Assembly (NCBI GenBank): GCA_020809705.1
Contig: CP085835.1
Location: forward strand, 2,480,001-2,544,000
DNA length: 64,000 nucleotides
Direction of reading: 5' to 3'
DNA from: Calonectria ilicicola
Lineage: Eukaryota > Ascomycota > Sordariomycetes > Hypocreales > Nectriaceae
Every line of letters starts with the position of its first letter. Position 1 is the stretch's first letter. The notes below the pieces were generated by a model. It worked only from the letters and a program-made list of their open reading frames with translations, had not been told where the DNA came from and did not search any database. Positions 34,931-45,875 of this stretch are shown piece by piece. The translations under genes were made by a program, and so were the position numbers.

Positions 34931-37817
34931 ATTGAGTGGCCCTATTTTGATCTACGTTCGGACTTGTCCAGGCTAAACAGTATTGGCCAATCCAAATCAC
35001 GAATCAGTCCAGAAGATGAAAGAAGCAAAAATGAGGCACAGGCATCTACAGTTATTTATTTAACTTCAAGAATCGAACCAAGTCAGAATGCGTCAATGAA
35101 AAAAAACAGCCAATATCACTTCCTAGTCTTGATTTGATTCAGCATAGCTAATGATAAGCACTCACCTCCCCCAAATGGAAGAGTTAATATTAAGACCGTT
35201 GACTCGATCCACCCGAATGACGACTACTTTGTTCCTTCCTCCATAGAAAAGAGGCAGATTTACTGGAAAATCGGAGTGTCAACCCCAAACTAACGGATGT
35301 TCGGCATGAGAGATAAGAGAATATTTGCAATCAGTTTGGTCCCCAGGTTACGTTTATGGAGTTAACCGAGTTCTACCCCTCTTACAAGGGTGGCCGGCTG
35401 GCATTTTTGAGAGATTTTTATCTTGGTGGACCAGCCGTCACGAAATTTGACTCTGAGAATGGCCAGGGATTAAGGGTTCGCCGACGGCGCCTTATCTGTT
35501 ATCTCCACTGGAAACCGTTGACGAACCCCCCCATGTTGTATGATAAGCAGCGCCTGAAGATGTCATGTACAAAAAGAAGCAATAACCACACTTGTTTTTT
35601 CCTGGGAACAAAAGCTGGAGGGGAACATGGGGAGCTGCAAACTGCCAAGCAAGCATGTGGCGCTGAATCTCAAACAAAGCTTTGTGTTCGCATGCTATTC
35701 CTGATGCGGCATAATCACCCTGTCGCGTCGCGTCGCGTTGAAATACATCTCAAGCATCACCACATTTGTAGTTGATGAGAACAGGCCCTTCAGAATGACT
35801 CGGACATTCGGCATGATAAATGACAAAACAAAATGAAAATTGTGCAAATCATAAGATGGTAGCATTTTCTGGTTTCCCTGCCAACGAGAGTCAAAGCTAA
35901 AATGATCTGTTGCTGGCGCTATGGGCACATATTCTCGTCCGTGCAAATGATTCCGATGTAACTTGAAGACTTTGAAATGGGGTTCCTAGTCTATACAACC
36001 AACGCACATTCATACTAGTTTTTATCCTCGTTTGTAATAAAAAAAGAAGAAAATTGCTTATGCATATTCCAAGATACTCAAGGTCGAATCAATCCCACAG
36101 ATGTGGACAAAACTTTCCTCTTTGGACAAAAGGATTGGTTATAGGGTAGCTTTGCATAAAATTCTCCGATGCCAGATGCATGCATTCAAGATCTTACAAC
36201 AACAAGGGTCGTGCCGCACCCTCCAACTGCCTAGGGCGGATTTCTGTGAAACAATCGTTTTAAGCAGTACAATTTCCGTGTATTTACTGCTACTATCATT
36301 GTTATTTCACATATTTCTAAAACTCTATTCTCGACACTGCGCTACTGCACAACGTAAAATAATGTTAACATTATTCTAGAAGTGTTCGCATCTCTGTATC
36401 CCGGAGATTTGTCGAACTTTATTATCATATCCGGACTTATCATCCTTGATCATGAAAAAGTATTATAGTCTTGATCAAAGGAGTGAGAATTTTGAGGTGT
36501 CAAAATACAAGGACGTCAGAGTGGCAAAAGTTTGGTGAGGAGAACACTCTTGGTGATGCAAGACTGGAAAAAAAACTGCCAAGCACCAAATATTACTATG
36601 AATCATGATGAACAACAAAGCATCATTATGAGACTCGTCCAACAAGGTGCAATGTTCACCGACTCTATTCCATTCAAAAGTGGGCTCGTCCGTTTTTGTC
36701 GTCCGAACACAGGTCCCATCTAAATTTAGAACCTGGTGAGGCGTAGATCATTTCCCTCTCAGCATCGTCAACAATTCCGCGTGCACGATGTGGAGGCATT
36801 GAGTTTACGACGTGTCAATCATCACCTCAATGGGTCAGAAAGTCATCACATAGCCACTCGAAAATTCCGTGGCGCTCTGCCGTTCGTCCAATGACTTGCA
36901 GTTTGGCTTGCGGCACAGAAGGATTTTGAGCTTAAGCTTACGGACTACGTACGCCTAGGGCCTCGCATCCGGGTGCGTTGCATTTTGGTCCTGTTGGTCT
37001 TGTGCCCGTATCTGCAGGTATCAGGCTAGCATTAAAAAAATTAAGGACTGTAACGTCACATCTTGCATCGGGCTTGTCGCAGATCTTTGGCGATTTTTGG
37101 ATGAACGTTTTGGGCCGCTAATAGAGGCGAGTCTTGCGATCAAGCCGGTCCATGCACATACATGCACATGGTCAAACCCGTGAGGCCACGTCGAAATCCA
37201 CAGTGAGCAGAAGGATGGGTTCTGGCCAACCAGTCGCTGCGCTCGCGCTCCATCAATGCCCAAGCGTCTCGGGAATACGGGGTGACTTTCCCCACCACAA
37301 CAAGGCACTGATGTCATTTGTTTCCGAAAGGTACTCTATTATTAGGCAAAAATACTGTTATTTCGCTCCGTCTAGGCAATGCTACAGTGGGATTGCTTGC
37401 CACAGCGACCGTCCGATTGCCGCAGACCGCGGAAGCCGCAAGGCTGGGGAAGTTTCAGGAATACGAAGGCCCAAGCCTTCTCCATAGTCTAAGATCTGCT
37501 TCATGACGTAAAAATAAACCCGTGCTGTTTTGCGACTGGGTGTTTGTTTGCCAAGCGAGGCTGGTGATGACCCGGGACCTCCGTTGATGGTCCCGGGACG
37601 GGCCATCCTGGTGAGGGGAAGGGTGGATAGCTGGACTTCACGATGCCTTGGCATCGGATCTCGAGGGCATAAATAATCGGTTGATTCCCAGAGAAAGCCA
37701 TCTTCTCATCATCAGCACATCCACTCAACAGCTTCTCTACGCCTTTAATCAAACAATAATCTCAACAACATCATCACCACCACTTCCACCACCACCACAA
37801 CTTCAAAACCTTTCAAG
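34931..37817. other. 2.9 kb gene-free region upstream of cerato-platanin gene
   Basis: No gene is supported. It contains a GTCGC triplication at 35722-35737 and an 18-bp perfect palindrome, AATAATGTTAACATTATT, at 36358-36375. Near the right end a TATA-like CATAAATAAT at 37669 lies about 150 bp before the cerato-platanin ATG and is followed by a C/A/T-rich leader, as in strongly expressed fungal genes. Confidence 0.45.
37669..37678 (+). promoter_or_regulatory. TATA-like element of the cerato-platanin gene
   Basis: The motif ATAAATAATC lies 140-150 bp upstream of the ATG and precedes a purine-poor leader rich in CAA, CAC and CTT. Assigned by position and sequence only. Confidence 0.4.
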
Positions 37818-38278
37818 ATGCAGTTCTCCAACCTCTTCAACCTTGCCGCTCTCGCCACTGCCGTCTCGGCTGTCACTGGTTAGTTCATTCCATTCCCAAC
37901 TTCAAAACCACATTGCTAACCTCAACACCAGTCTCCTACGACACCAACTACGACACTAGCAGCAACCAGATCGCCTCCCTCTCCTGCTCTGACGGCGACA
38001 ACGGTCTCATCACCAAGTATGGCTGGACCACGCTCGGCCAGATTGCCAACTACCCTCTGATCGCCGGTGCCGAGGCCGTTGCTGGCTGGAACTCTCCCAA
38101 CTGTGGAACCTGCTGGCAGCTTACCTACAACGGTAACAGCATCATTGTGATGGCTGTCGACCACGCTGGCTCTGGCTTCAACCTGCCTACCGCCGCCATG
38201 AACACCCTCACCGGTGGCCGTGCCGTCGAGGTCGGCCGTGTCGACGCCCAGGCCACCCAGGTCACTTGCCCCAACTAA
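37818..38278 (+). CDS. Cerato-platanin family secreted protein
   Basis: Two exons (37818-37878, 37932-38278) give 135 residues. Cerato-platanins are small secreted, expansin-like double-psi barrel proteins that sit in the cell wall, bind chitin oligomers and trigger plant defences. Seen here: a signal peptide (NLFNLAALATAVSAV), then VSYDTNYD, LSCSDGDNGLITKYGW, AVAGWNSPNCGTCWQL, VMAVDHAGSGFNL and GRAVEVGRVDAQATQV. The four conserved Cys are present (CSDG, NCGTC, VTC). The protein ends only two residues after the fourth Cys (TCPN), where homologues I recall end in a longer CGL-type tail. The intron sits in the codon after the signal peptide. No neighbour suggests a pathway. Confidence 0.95.
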
Positions 38279-38728
38279 GCGCAAAAACGAATCAATGAAT
38301 GAGTGATGGAGTATGGACAAAGCATTCCTTTTTATGACGGACATATATATAGACGGTACATTCCTTAATTACTTAGACTTTTAGAAGAACTGCAGCACTA
38401 CATTACAGTGGTTGCATGTCGATATTTAATGTACATAAAATACATTATATTTCGCTTGAATATTTTTTGCATCTCAAAAATATGCTGTGACTTGAGTATT
38501 ATATGTCTGAAAAGTGGATGGCTTTGGATTCTTTATGATAATTATAAGACCAGGTTTCCCTTTTGCTATTTGCTAACGTGTAAGTTGAGATGGATTTTCG
38601 CAATGTGAGACCAGAGAAGAGAGAAGGGATACAAGCTTTTTTGCTCTTTTTTTCTTGATATGGGAATTAAAGTCTATTGAACTATATAAAATTAAGATTA
38701 TAAAATTTAACCATATATCTCTAAACTA
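38279..38728. other. Convergent 3' region
   Basis: AT-rich 450 bp between the cerato-platanin stop and the stop of the interrupted membrane-protein gene. No gene is seen. Confidence 0.4.
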
Positions 38729-40597
38729 TTACAGATACGAGTTTCCTTTGTTTGCGCTTGATACTACACCTCCTTGTTCTGCACATTCCCTAATCAGGAG
38801 GAATTGGCCATCGGTACCCCCAGTCGCCCCAAACCTCACCTTCACGTCCCTCAATATCCTTGACCGGTCTTCATCTGCAAGTGCTCCACCTCCAGAGGGG
38901 AGCCCAAAGTTTGGATTCCCTCTTGTTAGCGTTGACACGTTCATCATCAATCGAGGTACCAGGATGACCAAGTCAATTACCATGCCGGCAATCGCCACAA
39001 CAAGTAAAAGAAGGGTGGAAATGATCAAAATGGACATCCACGCCTTGTCGTAATAAATTGTCTTGTCTGCGCCTCGGATCGTGGCGTTTGTTTGTGTTAC
39101 ATTAGCCTCCAACTGACCAAACTCAGTCGGATGACCAGCTTGGATTGCAGTTGTAGCGCATAATGAAAGCTAGTACGTGTTGAGTAACTGTGCAAAACTG
39201 ATAGAAAATGTTTCCTTGCCAATAGAGTAGACCGACGGGTTGGTTAAAGTTGCTGTCCCGTTAAAGGTCTGTTCTGGGTTAATCAGATAACCTTGGATGA
39301 GCAATGGAGCAGCGCTGGAAGCGCCGCCGTCTGTGAAGATGCGCAACGGGTTGAGAAGGTATCCGGTCAAGTTCTTCACGCCGTAGCAGTCGTCAAGCAC
39401 AGTCAGATTGCTCCTTAGCCCTTGGTTACTCATCGAAGGTCGCATGTGGGTCGCGGTACAATTCAAGCCAGCGCAGTGAGCTTTCATTTCCACATGGTAA
39501 GTGCTGATTGTGCAGTTGGCAAAAGTGACTCCGCCATCAGCATCCCAGCCGAGATATAACAGAGGCCGAGCCCTGTAATTGCGGTTGGTGCATCTTTGTT
39601 CGGCGTCCTTCGTGTCGTCCGTGGAGAGTATGTTGCCCCACATGAATTCTTTGCCCTCGGAGCTGGAGGCATTCACAGCACTCAGATCCTTGTCGCCTCG
39701 CAAAGTATGGCAGTCGAGATGAAGGTAAGAAGTATCGACTGTGAATGTGGAATTTTGATCTTTAGGTATGGCCCCGACTGGTATATCTGTGAGGCTGGAG
39801 TAGGTTGGGATGGAATCCCCATCATCCACTGGAATCCACTCTTGGCTTTCCATCCCGGAATACCCCGATAGAGACTCAATCATCGGGACTTTGATATTGC
39901 TCCACTGATCCATGCTAGAATTTAGTGTGCTGGTTGAAGCAAGCGAGGCACTGAAAAGGCCTGTTTTCGGAATGTTCAAGCCCACATAGTTTGCCGTTAT
40001 AAGATCTCTCGGGAATGTAGAGTTTGAGTCCACATATGGCACTTCACTGAAAGACGTGTGGCCTTTATCCTGGAACACCAGAACACGAAGCATCGCCTGT
40101 CCTCCCAAGGGAGATAATAACCAAAGCAAAACCAATGCGATGGCCGCGAGGTTCAGTATTTGAAGCTCAAATATAGTTGACACAGTGCCAGTCGCTGTCG
40201 TGGAGCCATACAATAAGTCTAGGAAACCGATGCGCTCGCCATTTTGCATCCTCCAGCGCGCATAACTTTTAACCGCCTTGCCAAAGACGAAGGCGAATAT
40301 AAGGGGGTAGAGGGTAGGGCCCTGATCACAGTAAGCGTTGTCCATATCTTGAGTAGGTTGAGAACGCACCAGTTTAGACAGCTGCTCAAGAAATTTCCCG
40401 ACTCCTTCAACTTTTCTCAAAGCATTCTCATTAGACCATAGCAAAATAATGATATAAACGATAATCAATAAAACCATTAATATAGCAGTGATGTTGACTG
40501 AAATTTCGATTGGTCGTGATAACCCCCCTCGAAGCCTCTCACGAGGCCATTGTAGCGGCTTCGGTTTCGTTGGTTCGGAAGGAGATTGCGTCGACAT
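38729..40597 (-). pseudogene. Multi-span membrane protein gene with one in-frame TAG (nonsense, edited or read through)
   Basis: A single frame of 623 codons runs from the ATG at 40597 to the stop at 38729, broken only by TAG at 39172-39170. The first 475 residues hold an N-terminal membrane helix (ITAILMVLLIIVYIIILLW), a YPLIFAFVFGKAVKSYARW stretch, a helix ending LWLLSPLGGQA and a large glycosylated outer domain. After the TAG the same frame encodes 146 more residues with a last helix (SILIISTLLLLVVAIAGMVIDLVI) and a cytosolic end (GNPNFGLPSGGGALADEDRSRILRDVKVRFG) of the type that closes a fungal membrane-protein family of unknown function. No GT-AG intron removes the TAG and keeps frame. 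The codon reads ACG TAC TAG CTT, one base from TGG (Trp). It could be a recent pseudogene, a sequence error, or a stop corrected in RNA. Confidence 0.75.
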
Positions 40598-41629
40598 TGC
40601 TGTTGCTTCTATCGTAGACTCTCTGGCGTCGGTCTAATCTTTTTCGATCTAGACTTATAAACCATAAAACTTCGAGGTTGGATCTCGTGACAAATCTGGT
40701 TATGGCGGTAAGGACCAAGAGCGCCACGAAGGCGAAAATCAATTGATAAAAAGAAAATGTTCGCATGCTCCGCGCCAGGTAATTCATGTGAGCCTGTAGG
40801 GCTGACCGGCTTATGCAGCGCTAAGCCACTAACAAAGCGCATGTTGCAGGCAGTCAGATGGAGAATTGGAACTGAGTCTTTTTCGAGGGATGGTCGTCAG
40901 ACCACATGAGGTCAAATACACGATGTGTTGCTCACCTCGACTTCCGCGTTTGGAAACACCCGAATGCTGACCAGAGCCCCATTGGCCAGGGACCCTTACG
41001 GTTGTTTTTAGCAGCGGCTGACAAGATTCTCCTCTTTGAGTTAGTGGCTGTGCTGATGATTTTCGTTAGTTAGGAACCCCACGGCTGGGGTTTAATGCTG
41101 GCTGACAATATTATCCCATCTGGGCCTCGTCTTTTTTCTAGTATTTTTTTATGTTTCATCTTTCTCTTCTGATGTTTGGGAATGTTAGCATAACTGAAAC
41201 TCCGCCACAAGTCCGCAAGTCCGCATTCAAGGGGCGCCAACCACCATGCTAGGCTTTAGTGTAGAGTAGTCTCATTCATCGCAAGTTCTGATTGGTATTT
41301 GTAAGAATCGGGGTGTCATTTGTTCCGTTTGTGGATTGAACTTGCTTTTGGGTGCGACTTGAAGGGTCTGGCACAAGATGATCGGCTAAATTCCCCGCCA
41401 GAACGGACTGGAAATCTGAGATTGGTTCCGTTTCAATATGCTTGCTGAAATTCTACTTAAAGGATAAAAATAATCCCTGGACTTTTAATATCAATATCAT
41501 CCATGATACTCTGGTGATTAATATTGTGTGAAGTTGACCTTCATTTTATTCAAGTCCCGTTGGAAAAACACCAAAGCACCCGTTCTGCACATCCAACTAT
41601 CTAATTTGACATCCCTTTGCCGGTTCATC
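40598..41629. other. Intergenic, 1.0 kb, between divergent starts
   Basis: Promoter region of the interrupted membrane-protein gene and the frameshifted dehydrogenase. Antisense frames near 40539-40842 have no domain. Nothing else is seen. Confidence 0.35.
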
Positions 41630-42480
41630 ATGTCGGCACCCAAAAGATCTGTTTTAATTACTGGTTGCTCAGATGGAGGAATGGGCGCTGAGCTTGCAAT
41701 CGCGTTTCACAATGCTGGTCTTCATGTTTACGCTCTGCTCGGAATGTGGCAAAAATGAGCCGACTCGCGTCCCTCGGCATTGAAACTCTCCAGCTTGACA
41801 TACAGTCCGAATCATCCATTGCAGAGTGCGTTGCGAAAGTAAAATCGCTCGATATTCTTGTTAATAATGCCGCCACTTTGAGCCTTATGCCTCTAGTGGA
41901 TGTCAACATCGCTGAAGCAAAGAAGTTGTATGATGTCAACGTGTGGTCACACGTTGCAGTGATTCAAGCGTTCCTACCGCTACTAAGGAAATCTTCAAAT
42001 GCAATCATTGCGAACAACACATCCACTGGCGCAAACACAAACCTTCCCTTCCAATCAGTCTACAACTCCTCCAAAGCAGCGATGGTCCTAATTACCGACA
42101 CTTTACGCCTTGAGCTCGAGCCGTTCAACATCAAAGTCATTGACTTGCGAACAAGCCTTGTCAAAACAAACATGATTCAAAACATGAAAGACACCGAAAG
42201 TTGGAAATTGCCAAATGGCTCTATATATGAGCCAGTGAAAGCGGCCGCAGAGCGTGCGATGCGACAAGAAGAAGTCAGCAATGGCAAGGCTATGTCTGCA
42301 GAGCAGTGGGCCAAATTGAATGTCCAAGACTTGCTGAAAAAGAACCCACCCGCGGTGATCTGGAGGGGTGAATTGGCATGGCTGGCCCGACTTGCAACTA
42401 TAATGCCACATGGAATGTTTGACAACACGGTCAAGAAAATGTCAGGCTTCGATGCTGTGGAAAAGGGTCTTCGAGAGTGA
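41630..42480 (+). pseudogene. Short-chain dehydrogenase/reductase with a frameshift
   Basis: From the ATG at 41630 the frame encodes the Rossmann start (VLITGCSDGGMGAELAIAFHNAGLHVYA) and then stops at 41758. The +1 frame continues from 41734 or so (ARNVAKMSRLASLGI) to the stop at 42480 and carries the rest: LDIQSESSI, ILVNNAA, the NVWSHV helix and the active-site YNSSKAA. The join falls at GTTTACGCTCTGCTCGG near 41731-41740, where one base is missing relative to the expected frame. No intron with acceptable signals bridges it. The two halves together would be about 283 residues, the size of AYR1-type NADPH-dependent 1-acyldihydroxyacetone-phosphate reductases. It may be a recent pseudogene or a sequencing error. 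Its 3' end faces the dioxygenase at 42676. Confidence 0.8.
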
Positions 42481-42675
42481 GTATCTGGTTGGAAGATGTG
42501 GTCGTAATACTGACCAAGTCCATTACTGGAACCTTGGGCTGTGCATGATATAAGGAAGGCATGGGGGAGATGGGCGATTTGGATTTGGCATATACAATTC
42601 AAGAGAAGATATTTTATTAGTATAGGAAAAGAGATTTAGCATAATATAAACTTTCAAGCCCTCTTTTATTGATCA

Positions 42676-43852
42676 TTACTGCTGCGATGCCTTGTCGCCA
42701 TGGCCTTTTGGTGGTGTGCTAGCTGCCATATTGCATTGCCTAAAGATTCGTACCTCATCCTCCTTAAAGGATCCTACAATTGAGTGCATCACACCGTGGT
42801 TGTTGAAAAGAACCAAATCTCCCTCTGTCCAATCATGAGCGTAGATACGGCTTGGTTCAATGGCTCGTCGTTGTAACTTGTACAGCATATCTCGGATCTC
42901 TGAGAGATTCTCCATAACCTCACCATTCTCGAGATGAATCTTGCGCACACAGGTTGGATAGACCATCATAGCTAGCCTTCCGGTAACGGGATTCTCCCAA
43001 GCCATGGGATAAATCTTGATCTTGGAGGTCTCAATTGGCGGAAGGTCTTCCTCAGAAAGCTCTAAACCTTCAGACACAATCCCCAACCCATTCGAGCGTG
43101 ACTTTGCCTTACTCATCCAGATGTATGGATGAGCAGCATACTCGACTCGGCTTGTGCGTACGAATTTCTTCTCTTCTTCTGATAAGAGGTCATACAGCTT
43201 GTATCCGCTGAAAAAAGCTGTTGTTCCAAGAGGTACGTCGAGGCTAATTCCAGACTCATCATCGTACCGGCAAATCTGACGACGTCCTTTTGGGACCTGT
43301 ACCGCAAATAGCGATGTAACCAAAGGAGGGTCCAGGTTGTACATGGCAGAGTCGATATGCCAGCGGTAGAAATGGGTGTAATTTTCGTCATCTTCTTCAG
43401 AGATGGGGGTCTTGTGGAAGGTTTTGTGGTGAGGGTGTTTTAATTGGATATCGACAAGCCCTTCGAATTCCTTCACATGGCCGCTTCCGATTACTTGCAC
43501 CTGAGGTTGTGATGGAATAGTCTTGAGATCGGCATGCAGAACGCTGCGCTTATCGATTGACTTTCCGTGACTGTAGATGTCCGAGTTTGGGTCAAAACGT
43601 CGGGTGAGCTCGTATTGTGCTCGAGGTGAAAGACCGGATTGGTTCTTGATGACAACAACTTGGTTCTCATAGAGAAGCTCTCGAAGGCTATTGAAAGCGT
43701 CATCTATGGTCTTGTTAGTCAAAACCCCTGGGTGATCAATTTATGCACATACCGGTAAGGTTCTCGACATCAAGTCCTTCTACTTGGGCTCCAAACTCGA
43801 CTTCCGAGCCCGTAGTGAGCGGAAGAGGCTTTGAAAGGAATGATACTGCCAT
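42676..43852 (-). CDS. TauD-family alpha-ketoglutarate dioxygenase, xanthine-dioxygenase-like
   Basis: Two exons (43852-43753, 43703-42676) give 375 residues. TauD enzymes use Fe(II), O2 and 2-oxoglutarate; the fungal XanA branch converts xanthine to urate without molybdenum. Seen here: LTTGSEVEFGAQVEGLD at the N-terminus, ENQVVVIKNQ, the iron motif in YRWHIDSAMYNLDPP (His-x-Asp), PLGTTAFFSGYKLYDLL, and the distal His in FNNHGVMHSIVGSF followed by the 2-oxoglutarate-binding Arg in VRIFRQCN. The order and wording of these stretches match my memory of XanA more closely than of taurine dioxygenase, so xanthine is the leading substrate, but that is recall, not alignment. It is divergent from a second such enzyme at 44508 and shares its promoter. 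Confidence 0.9.
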
Positions 43853-44507
43853 GGTTGAATTCAGAAAGATGATGAATTAAATGCTGTTTGAATAAATTTA
43901 CAACACTCGAGAGTTGAGTTTGTGGCCAGTTTAAATACATTGACAATTCAGCGACGTCGGCGTTCTCTAATCTCCATCAGTAGACGGCATTGTGACAAGT
44001 ACACTAATTGAGTGCGGTGTGATGGTAATCAATCGCCGGTATGCGGGGTGCATCCATTCGGACGAGTGATCCGGACTCGTCCACTCGGTCTATCGTCATG
44101 GAATAATAATTGGACCGCAGTGATTTGTCTGATTCAAATGGGTTCCCCAGATCTCGGGTGAGATGGTGCGCTCACCCGTGATGGATCGCCCTTATCGCAT
44201 CCCCACACGAAGATCTCGATCTCTAAGTGGGTCGCTTCTTCGGGCGAGTTCATAAACTCGTCCGCACCGCATCTTAGTGCGGAGAAACGCGGTGTAAGAG
44301 ATAACCAATGTCGCACACGCGATTGGCTCAGACTGATCAAGATTTCAAGACGATTACCAAACATGTTTTCACTGCGGGAGAGTGAAGTGAACTCCTCCGG
44401 CCGTCTAGATGTTCAAATATCCCCCAATTGACACCTCTTTGTGAAGCTCAAACCATCAAACACAACCATTCTTGGCTCATCAATTCTTTTCTAAAATCCG
44501 TTTCAAG
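43853..44507. promoter_or_regulatory. Divergent promoter of the dioxygenase pair with repeated inverted repeats
   Basis: The 655 bp hold two related inverted repeats: GGACGAGT-7nt-ACTCGTCC at 44060-44082 and GGGCGAGT-6nt-ACTCGTCC at 44242-44263, and a third, different one, GGGTGAG-8nt-CTCACCC, at 44156-44177. Repeated arms with near-constant spacing between two outward-facing starts are what dimeric regulator sites look like. The Zn2Cys6 gene at 45872-47947 is a candidate regulator by position. No protein binding can be read from sequence. Confidence 0.5.
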
Positions 44508-45875
44508 ATGCCTAGTGCCGAGGGTGTAACATTTTCTCCTCTGTCCTCCGAGGTGAGGCAGTCTTCTGCTATTGGTGCAGAAGTTAAGCTACCCCCAAGC
44601 ATGCCCATCCTCGATTTGGCTCGCCTCACGCAGTCGGACAAGGATGTATTGAGACAAGCGCTTTTTGAGAACCAGGTCATTGTCATTCGTAATCAAAAAG
44701 GCATTGACCCAGTCACAATCCCAAAGCTTGCCAAAATTTTCGACGAGGGCGCTACCGATATCCACTCTGCTGGCACTAAAGCCGTCAGCGACCCAAGGAA
44801 CATTCTGTCTGCCTACAAGGCTGGGCGTGTACCGCGGGCACCTCAAGTGGGAATTATCGGCTCTGGAAAATTCAAGGATTATGAAGGAATCGATGAATTG
44901 GAGGTTATTCATTTGGTATGTTGCGAAACCATCAAAGTGAACGTTTGCTAACATTAACAGGATCACACCTTGTTTCATGAATCGCCATTGAGCGAGAAGG
45001 AAATCGATCAGGGATACACACGTCCATACAGATGGCACATGGACACGCCCTTCTACGAGCGACTACCGGGTGAAGTTACCATTCTTCACTCCATTCGCAT
45101 CCCCGATCTCGAGGATCAAAAGATCAAATTTCCCGACGGGACAGAGAAGTCTGTCGCAGCAGGAGCGACGGCGTGTATGTGTCCCAATACCAATTATAAA
45201 ACAGTAGACTAATTATTACAGTCTTTTCCGGTGCTCGTGCATTCGAGCTGTTGACCCTAGAAGAACAAGAATTTGCGCTCAACACTACCGTCACGTATGC
45301 TCCCCAGGCATATGAGTACATCAGACAGTGCAAGTCATCAGATGATGGACTTACAATCCCAACTCTTGGCAAAGAGGTCAAGACCGAAAACCTGTCTGAA
45401 TGGACATGGTCCCAGGTTGCCGAACATCCTGTAAGTGTAAGCGTATCTAACGCACAGCTCTCGCTAATTAAATCGATAGATGGTTTGGCGCAACCCACTC
45501 AATGATACCCGACCATTCCTTCAGGTCCATGGGTGCTGTGTTTACAAGTTGACGACTCGTGACCCTAAAACTGGCGACGTCACTGTCATCGATGATGTCG
45601 AGAAAGTACGAAACATTGTTTATGCGATGCAGAAAAAGGTGTATGCGGCGGAGAACATCTATGCTCACCGATGGGTCGAGGGAGATATTGTAATTTTCCA
45701 CAACCGTGGCGTTATGCACAGCATCACAGGACAGCTTCAGAACCGCTCAGACGATCGTGGGAAGAGATTGCTTTGGCAGTGCACCATGACAAGCACGACT
45801 CCACCTAAGCCATTTAGATCATACCCAGGAGTTAACGATACAGGATTCGTGAGGGAATCAGATTGTATATTTTAA
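44508..45875 (+). CDS. Second TauD-family dioxygenase, xanthine-dioxygenase-like
   Basis: Four exons (44508-44915, 44961-45174, 45222-45430, 45480-45875) give 408 residues. It has the same architecture as the divergent neighbour: FENQVIVIRNQKG, YRWHMDTPFYERLPG with the iron His-x-Asp, AGATAFFSGARAFELL, HPMVWRNPLND, the distal His in FHNRGVMHSITG, and RLLWQC with the basic residue for 2-oxoglutarate. The sequences are clearly diverged, so this is an old pair rather than a recent duplication, and the intron count differs (three against one). The stop of this gene overlaps the stop codon of the Zn2Cys6 gene on the other strand by four bases. The substrate may differ from that of the neighbour. 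Confidence 0.9.

Noticed and set aside
39130..39215. An intron removing the in-frame TAG
   Set aside because: Available GT-AG pairs are under 40 nt or break the frame; none has a branch point.
40539..40842. Minus-strand frames upstream of the membrane-protein gene as extra exons
   Set aside because: No splice pair joins them in frame to the MSTQSP start and they carry no family motif.
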